A stretch of 42,825 nt of DNA, taken from positions 1-42,825 of IMG/VR virus record IMGVR_UViG_3300004770_000037. The stretch is one strand, 5' to 3'. Below the pieces are notes generated by a model that saw only the letters and a program-made list of their open reading frames with translations, was not told the origin of the DNA and did not search any database. The DNA is from a virus. Position numbers and translations under genes: made by a program. Shown here piece by piece: positions 38,327 through 42,825 of this stretch. How positions within the stretch are numbered: position 1 is the stretch's first letter; every line of letters begins with the position of its first letter.

Positions 38327-39851
38327 TTGATGCCCCTCCTTCAGAGCCAGTGGACCCGCCTTGCGCGTTGTCCATATTAGGAACAGGACCACCCGCCTTA
38401 GCGGATTTGCGCGGGTCGCTGTCCAGAACCAGATTGAGCTGATCGATCAAAGCGTTCGATTTGGAGATTTCCTGCATGTGCTGCACGGGGTCTGCCCCGC
38501 TTTCGGCAATCACTTGCGGCAGGGTTTTGGTCCCGGCACGAATCTGCAAGGTATCGGCTTCCGCTTCCTTTTTCGGATCAACCGACTCGAAACCGGGGGA
38601 TGACCAGCGCACCCCATAATTTTGCTTGGGAATAAGTCCGGCCACAAAGGCAGTATCGATAAAACGTCGCCAAATGGGGGTGCAATATTGCGGGATCAAC
38701 ACGCGTTTACGATAGGCCCGCACCGCTTGGCGAAACTCCATAGCGCCAGCACGGTAGGAGGAATAATTGACCTGCGACAAATCACCACTGATTTGCTCGT
38801 ACATGACATCCAGACCCGCCGCCACATCGCGCAGACGGGCGCGCTTATAGCCTTCATAGCCACCGGCAGCAGCCGGTTGATTGAACTTTACGTCTTCACC
38901 GGGCTGCAGATATCCGACCATGCCGGGATCGAATGATTCGATGCGGTTGCCTTTGCCATCGATCTTGGTGGTGCCCAAAGTGGGTCCAGCGGCCCCTTCA
39001 TTCTGAGTGACGAAGGCAGCCAGACAGGCTTCGATCTTTTTGCGAACGATTTCCGCCTGTTCGTATTCTCCCAGGTCGTTCAAGGTCATCATGACGGCGG
39101 CAAAATTGGTTACGCCACGCACCTGACCGGGACGATCCGGCCAGAACACATGCAACACTTCCGAGGCCGGGACCAGGTTGGAAACTAGCGCCTGCTTGGG
39201 TAGAACGATCATTTCACCGGGATGCTGGGAAAATAGCCAATAGCCGATCCGCGACCCGATCTGATCGAATTCAATGCCCTGTAAGGTGTAACTTCCGGCA
39301 CTGGTGGTTCCCCAGGCTTGGCGGGTAATGTCGCAGAAATCCGCTTCCAACACCTGCAATTGCAGAGGAATGGACAAACCGTCGGCAGCGCGTCGATTGC
39401 GAAAGCGCACGAACACTTCACCGGATTCGTATTCCGCCCCGGCCACCTGGGCTTGCAGTCCATAAAAGTCCAATGTACCGGCAGCATCGCATTCGGCGCA
39501 CCAGCGCAAAAAGGCCGCGTCTATTTTCTTGTCCAACGCCGCACTGCCGGTGGCGGCACGCGGAATGATCCCCTCGCCCACCACATTGTTGATCCAGACT
39601 TTCTTGGCCTTTTTTCCGGGAATGGAATTGCGGACCAAATCCCGAGCCCGCGCCCGCAGCCGCATGGCCGCTGGGAAGACTTCGGCGTTGGCCGAGGTTC
39701 CAGCAGCGACCCATCCCCCGGACAAACGCCCCGCATTGGCCCCGTCATAGCGCCGGGTTTCAGACAGCACATCCAGCACCGACCGAGCACGGGCACGGTT
39801 CAGCGCTGCATGCGGGCTGAAGAACCCGATCAGACGATCCAAAGCATTCAT
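38319..39851 (-). CDS. Portal protein, lambda gpB type
   Basis: A 510-aa portal of the lambda family. GAEYESGEVFVRFRNRR, PLQLQVLEADFCD, VLHVFWPDRPGQVRGVTNFA and AAGLDVMYEQISGDLSQVNY are the conserved blocks. Twelve copies form the DNA channel at one capsid vertex. The ATG at 39851 lies four bases after the gpW-like stop. Confidence 0.93.
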   Translation of the reverse strand: MNALDRLIGFFSPHAALNRARARSVLDVLSETRRYDGANAGRLSGGWVAAGTSANAEVFPAAMRLRARARDLVRNSIPGKKAKKVWINNVVGEGIIPRAATGSAALDKKIDAAFLRWCAECDAAGTLDFYGLQAQVAGAEYESGEVFVRFRNRRAADGLSIPLQLQVLEADFCDITRQAWGTTSAGSYTLQGIEFDQIGSRIGYWLFSQHPGEMIVLPKQALVSNLVPASEVLHVFWPDRPGQVRGVTNFAAVMMTLNDLGEYEQAEIVRKKIEACLAAFVTQNEGAAGPTLGTTKIDGKGNRIESFDPGMVGYLQPGEDVKFNQPAAAGGYEGYKRARLRDVAAGLDVMYEQISGDLSQVNYSSYRAGAMEFRQAVRAYRKRVLIPQYCTPIWRRFIDTAFVAGLIPKQNYGVRWSSPGFESVDPKKEAEADTLQIRAGTKTLPQVIAESGADPVQHMQEISKSNALIDQLNLVLDSDPRKSAKAGGPVPNMDNAQGGSTGSEGGASNA

Positions 39852-39855
39852 GGAA

Positions 39856-40050
39856 TTAGCTCCGGCCAAAGGTGGCAAGGGTGCAGCGGGTGGCGGGCGA
39901 TTGCGCCAGTTCTTGGGCGATTAGACCTTTGGCGCGGATCAGGTCGTTCATGGAGCGGTATTCGACTTCGCGGTCGCCTTGCCGCACCCGAAGCTCGCCC
40001 GACGCGATGGCGGCGTTGATCGCATCCAGGTCCGATTGTGTGTAAGCCAT
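39856..40050 (-). CDS. gpW-like head-tail joining protein
   Basis: 64 aa from ATG 40050, close to the 68 aa of lambda gpW. YTQSDLDAINAAIASGELRV, then VEYRSMNDLIRAKGLIAQEL matches the gpW family. AAGGAAT lies in the end of the terminase gene. gpW binds below the portal and stabilises packaged DNA. Confidence 0.88.
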   Translation of the reverse strand: MAYTQSDLDAINAAIASGELRVRQGDREVEYRSMNDLIRAKGLIAQELAQSPATRCTLATFGRS

Positions 40051-40055
40051 GGGGT

Positions 40056-42224
40056 TCAATTCCTTTGCAGCCATCCGGTTCGGTTGCCTAGCCAATTGGG
40101 CCGGGGCGGCGATTGGGCGGAACGGGATGGAGATGGGGGTAAAACAGGCAATGCTGATCCGCCCGCGTCCGGGGAATCGGACGCCAGGCGGGCCAGCGAG
40201 TTAAAGACAGATGTTTGCGCCCAGGCGGGCGGTTGATCCCAATTGATGCGGTCCCAACTGAAGGGGGGACGCAGCACCAGGGCGCGGGCGTACACCATAT
40301 GGTCAAAGGCTTCGTTGCGGATGCCAGGGCGGATTTTTTCCCAACATCCCTTGGCATCCGGCTTTTCCGCCGTAACCTGCAAATACCATTCATCCACCAG
40401 ATCATGGGGGGTATGGACATACCCCGGACCCGGTTCCGACCGCCGCAGACTGGCCGCCACATCGGTTTTAACGCTGTCGGTTCCGACCTTTAGAATTTTG
40501 CGGCCCTTGGCGATGATGGTGCCGTCGCGCATGAAATCGACCCGGTCCACCGCCACCTTGCGATTGCCGACGCGGGCATCGCCTTTCAACAGGATCAGGC
40601 GATCTTCCGACACGCCGTCATCGCGCAGGGCATTGGCCCAGAAATAAGCATTACCGGTAACACCTTGCGCCCCACCGGAATCCACGCCCATGGTCATCAC
40701 CCGCATGCGCCGGTCAGGATCATTGGCGAAGGGCCAGGTGCGATCCAAGATTGAGGTCAACAAATCCCAATCTTCCAGATAGGCCCCCGGATCAACCAAG
40801 CGGTCAGTGGCGGCATGGGCAATCTGCCAACGATCCACCACCCAGCTTTCGAACTGCGGACCCATGCCGGTAATCTGCACGTCGAAATAACGGCCCTGCA
40901 CGTCAACCGTGGCCACCAAAGCCCGCACACCGTCCGGGATGGTGCCCAATTTCCAATGCGGTTCGGCACGGGCCTGGATGGCAACCGGGTCCAACGCGTC
41001 TTTGTCTTCCACCGGGCGGCGAATATGGCAGTCGCCCAGATCCAAATTGACGAAGCCCATCAAACCTTCATCATTTCCGGTGCGTTGTTCTTCGTCTTTC
41101 AACTCGCACCAGCGCCGCGCCAGCTGGGACCATCCTTGGTATTTGGCCGCTGGGCCAAACATCCAGTAACTGACCACCGGGGATTTGGGCGCATAGCCCA
41201 ATCCGATCAGGTCGGCATCGTAAACTTCGCCTTCGGGCACCCACAAACAGCGGGCATTCAATCCGGGCTTTTGCCGTTCGCCGATCACAGATCCGCAATG
41301 GGGGCAAACCATGACTACCGGGGTACCGTCATTGATGGCGGCAGCCTGGTCTTTAAATCCCAGTTCGGCCCCATCCGCCGCCGTGGTCGGCCAGGACAGC
41401 CGGGCAAAGCTGGGTTCGAAGCCGTCCCCGCATTCCGGGCACTGCCAGAATAAGCGGCGACGGTCGCCCCGATTGTACAGGGACAAAATCCCGGTTTCGA
41501 CCGGCGGGGCAGCGTGCCCTTGCGGTTGCCAATTTCCTTCATACACCGCCTTGGGGCTTGATTCCGCCACCACCGTTCCCAGCGATCCGAAAGACCGGAT
41601 GCGGGCGGTGGCCAGAAAGAAGGCCGGACCCTCGCCGCCGATATTGGGCGGGTAACGGTCGTAATCGGTCATGATGACCAGCGGAACCGACTTTGACGAC
41701 AGTTCGGATGGCGCGGGCCAGCCGACCCGCAGCAACATCCCCGAAAAGCGTTTGTCGAAGGTGTTGTCTTCGGACTTCATAAACGACAGCCGCCCCTTCA
41801 AGGACGGGGAATTGCGCACCAACGGGCCAAGCCGGTTCTGCGACCAATCCCGCGCCGCCTGTTGGGTCATCTGCACCACCAGCGTATCGATGGGGTCGCA
41901 GGTGATAGCGTGGGCAACCGCGCCCTCGACCAGGGCCGTGGTTTTGACCGACTGGGCTGGACCGGCGAAGATAACGGCCTCGGTACTGCGCGACCGCACC
42001 ATATCGGCTGGTTCGCGCATATAGTCTGCGCCGTCGAATGATAACGGGCCGTGGTAATCCGGGCGGGATAAAACGATGTAGCGTTCGGCTGCCTCGGACA
42101 CTTTCATGCGCCGGGGCGGTCTTAGAACTTCCGAGGACCGGCGGTAAACTTGGTCAGGCGTCAGGTAATCCGGTAGCGGGGTGAACGGGAACAGCCGCTC
42201 CACTTCCTCCGCTGATAGCATCAT
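40056..42224 (-). CDS. Terminase large subunit, GpA family
   Basis: The 722-aa packaging motor and nuclease. Walker A-like GPAQSVKTT is at about 88-96 and the acidic TDYDRYP is downstream. Two CxxC zinc pairs follow (CPECG, CPHCG), and the C-terminal nuclease part has ATVDVQGRYFDVQ and MGVDSGGAQG. This is the Terminase_GpA family, associated with cohesive-end (cos) packaging. The gene overlaps the small subunit gene by about 70 bases. It starts with two ATGs. Confidence 0.93.
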   Translation of the reverse strand: MMLSAEEVERLFPFTPLPDYLTPDQVYRRSSEVLRPPRRMKVSEAAERYIVLSRPDYHGPLSFDGADYMREPADMVRSRSTEAVIFAGPAQSVKTTALVEGAVAHAITCDPIDTLVVQMTQQAARDWSQNRLGPLVRNSPSLKGRLSFMKSEDNTFDKRFSGMLLRVGWPAPSELSSKSVPLVIMTDYDRYPPNIGGEGPAFFLATARIRSFGSLGTVVAESSPKAVYEGNWQPQGHAAPPVETGILSLYNRGDRRRLFWQCPECGDGFEPSFARLSWPTTAADGAELGFKDQAAAINDGTPVVMVCPHCGSVIGERQKPGLNARCLWVPEGEVYDADLIGLGYAPKSPVVSYWMFGPAAKYQGWSQLARRWCELKDEEQRTGNDEGLMGFVNLDLGDCHIRRPVEDKDALDPVAIQARAEPHWKLGTIPDGVRALVATVDVQGRYFDVQITGMGPQFESWVVDRWQIAHAATDRLVDPGAYLEDWDLLTSILDRTWPFANDPDRRMRVMTMGVDSGGAQGVTGNAYFWANALRDDGVSEDRLILLKGDARVGNRKVAVDRVDFMRDGTIIAKGRKILKVGTDSVKTDVAASLRRSEPGPGYVHTPHDLVDEWYLQVTAEKPDAKGCWEKIRPGIRNEAFDHMVYARALVLRPPFSWDRINWDQPPAWAQTSVFNSLARLASDSPDAGGSALPVLPPSPSRSAQSPPRPNWLGNRTGWLQRN

Positions 42225-42804
42225 CCTCTAAGCCTTCAATGAAGCGGCGCACACGCAATGTGGCGTCAGCGCTTAAGAAACTGGTTTCAATCAGGTGACG
42301 GGCAAGGCGGTCCTGGAAGTCATCGACGGCGGTCGATATTTCAGCAACCACGCTTGTGGGGATATCGACGCGGCGGCTGATGAAATCAGGCAGACCCTGT
42401 AAAAATGTGGCGATAAACCGCATGCGCTTCTTATCGGTTTCTTCCACCAGGTGGGCTTCAACCAATTCTTCGCGCTCTTTGCGGGCGCGGTTGCCCATGA
42501 TTTCGGCTTCGTAAAACTTCTTGCGGATATCGGCCGGGACGAGATGCTCTCCCCGGACCTCTCCGCCGCCCAGCTGCATCGAAACTTGACTGGCAGCATC
42601 ACGCTTGCGCGCCTCTTCATCCTCGGCGGCGCGTTCTTGCGCTTCCAGCCAGGACACCAGGCGCGGCATATCGATACCGTACTTGCGACCGTTGCCGCCA
42701 AATACATCAACGAAAGGGTGATTGTCTTGTGGGCCTGCGCTTTTGATCCATCCCTTCAAGGTGGGAAGCGAGGCTTTGAACCGCGTTGGCTCTAATGCGG
42801 CCAT
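42154..42804 (-). CDS. Terminase small subunit candidate, possibly 5'-truncated by the window
   Basis: A 216-aa protein upstream of the large subunit. The N-terminus (FKASLPTLKGWIKSAG, DMPRLVSWLEAQE) looks like a Nu1/DUF1441-type HTH. A helical coiled middle (KKFYEAEIMGNRARKEREEL) carries a likely oligomerisation region, and the C-terminus is flexible. No ribosome binding site is visible before ATG 42804, and the frame stays open to the window end with plausible codons (NLDEV), so the true start may lie outside. Function is inferred from position and layout. Confidence 0.75.
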   Translation of the reverse strand: MAALEPTRFKASLPTLKGWIKSAGPQDNHPFVDVFGGNGRKYGIDMPRLVSWLEAQERAAEDEEARKRDAASQVSMQLGGGEVRGEHLVPADIRKKFYEAEIMGNRARKEREELVEAHLVEETDKKRMRFIATFLQGLPDFISRRVDIPTSVVAEISTAVDDFQDRLARHLIETSFLSADATLRVRRFIEGLEDDAISGGSGAAVPVHPATGLPDA

Positions 42805-42825
42805 GACTTCGTCAAGGTTTAAAAG

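Overview
The window looks like an essentially complete temperate siphovirus genome of an alphaproteobacterium, about 42.8 kb and apparently permuted. Three things support this. A full head-tail-lysis block, a replication block and an integrase are all present. The attachment site lies inside the sequence, with phage genes on both sides, instead of at an edge. The small and large terminase genes lie at the right end. The tail block (tape measure, DUF2460, DUF2163, NlpC/P60, tip protein) follows the order of alphaproteobacterial gene transfer agents and their phage relatives, and the attachment core is half of an alphaproteobacterial-type tRNA-Pro. A prophage copied out of a chromosome in another permutation cannot be excluded, and the host genus cannot be read from the sequence.

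Layout. (1) 61-6583, leftward early operon: Cro-like protein, CII-like regulator, two tiny proteins, DNA methyltransferase, DnaG-type primase, SF3 helicase and a 183-aa protein, ending in an intrinsic terminator. Most genes are joined by ATGA overlaps. A 230-bp repeat-rich gap next to the helicase is a candidate origin. (2) 6590-8390, immunity region: a short repressor and a membrane-anchored Mrr-type nuclease, with five copies of a palindrome (TGGGA-n4-TCCCA core) in two clusters covering divergent promoters. (3) 8501-15745, rightward early operon: DUF2303 (YfdQ-like), HD-domain (YfdR-like), serine recombinase, several small or Cys-rich proteins, a Gp37/Gp68 protein, excisionase and tyrosine integrase. 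(4) 15691-15926, attP: a core carrying the 5' half of tRNA-Pro, its own promoter, and repeated integrase arm sites. (5) 15967-18274, accessory genes: a secreted nuclease, orphan small genes and a protein of five 20-residue repeats. (6) 18362-42804, leftward late block: lysis genes (including a lipase), tail fibre, tail tip, tape measure, tail tube, connectors, a protease-capsid fusion, portal and terminase.

The most unusual element is a rightward cassette embedded antisense in the late block at 32634-33091. It has a strong promoter, a 5' hairpin and a 22-codon hydrophobic peptide. The peptide's Shine-Dalgarno sequence pairs over 15 bp with a downstream segment, enclosing a GAAA-capped hairpin, and a small HTH gene follows. 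It resembles the mRNA design of type I toxins or an SD-sequestering leader. Other points of interest are a tRNA-promoter replacement at attP, intrinsic-terminator hairpins placed directly in the leaders of three late genes, and a repressor operator positioned to activate the Mrr-type gene.
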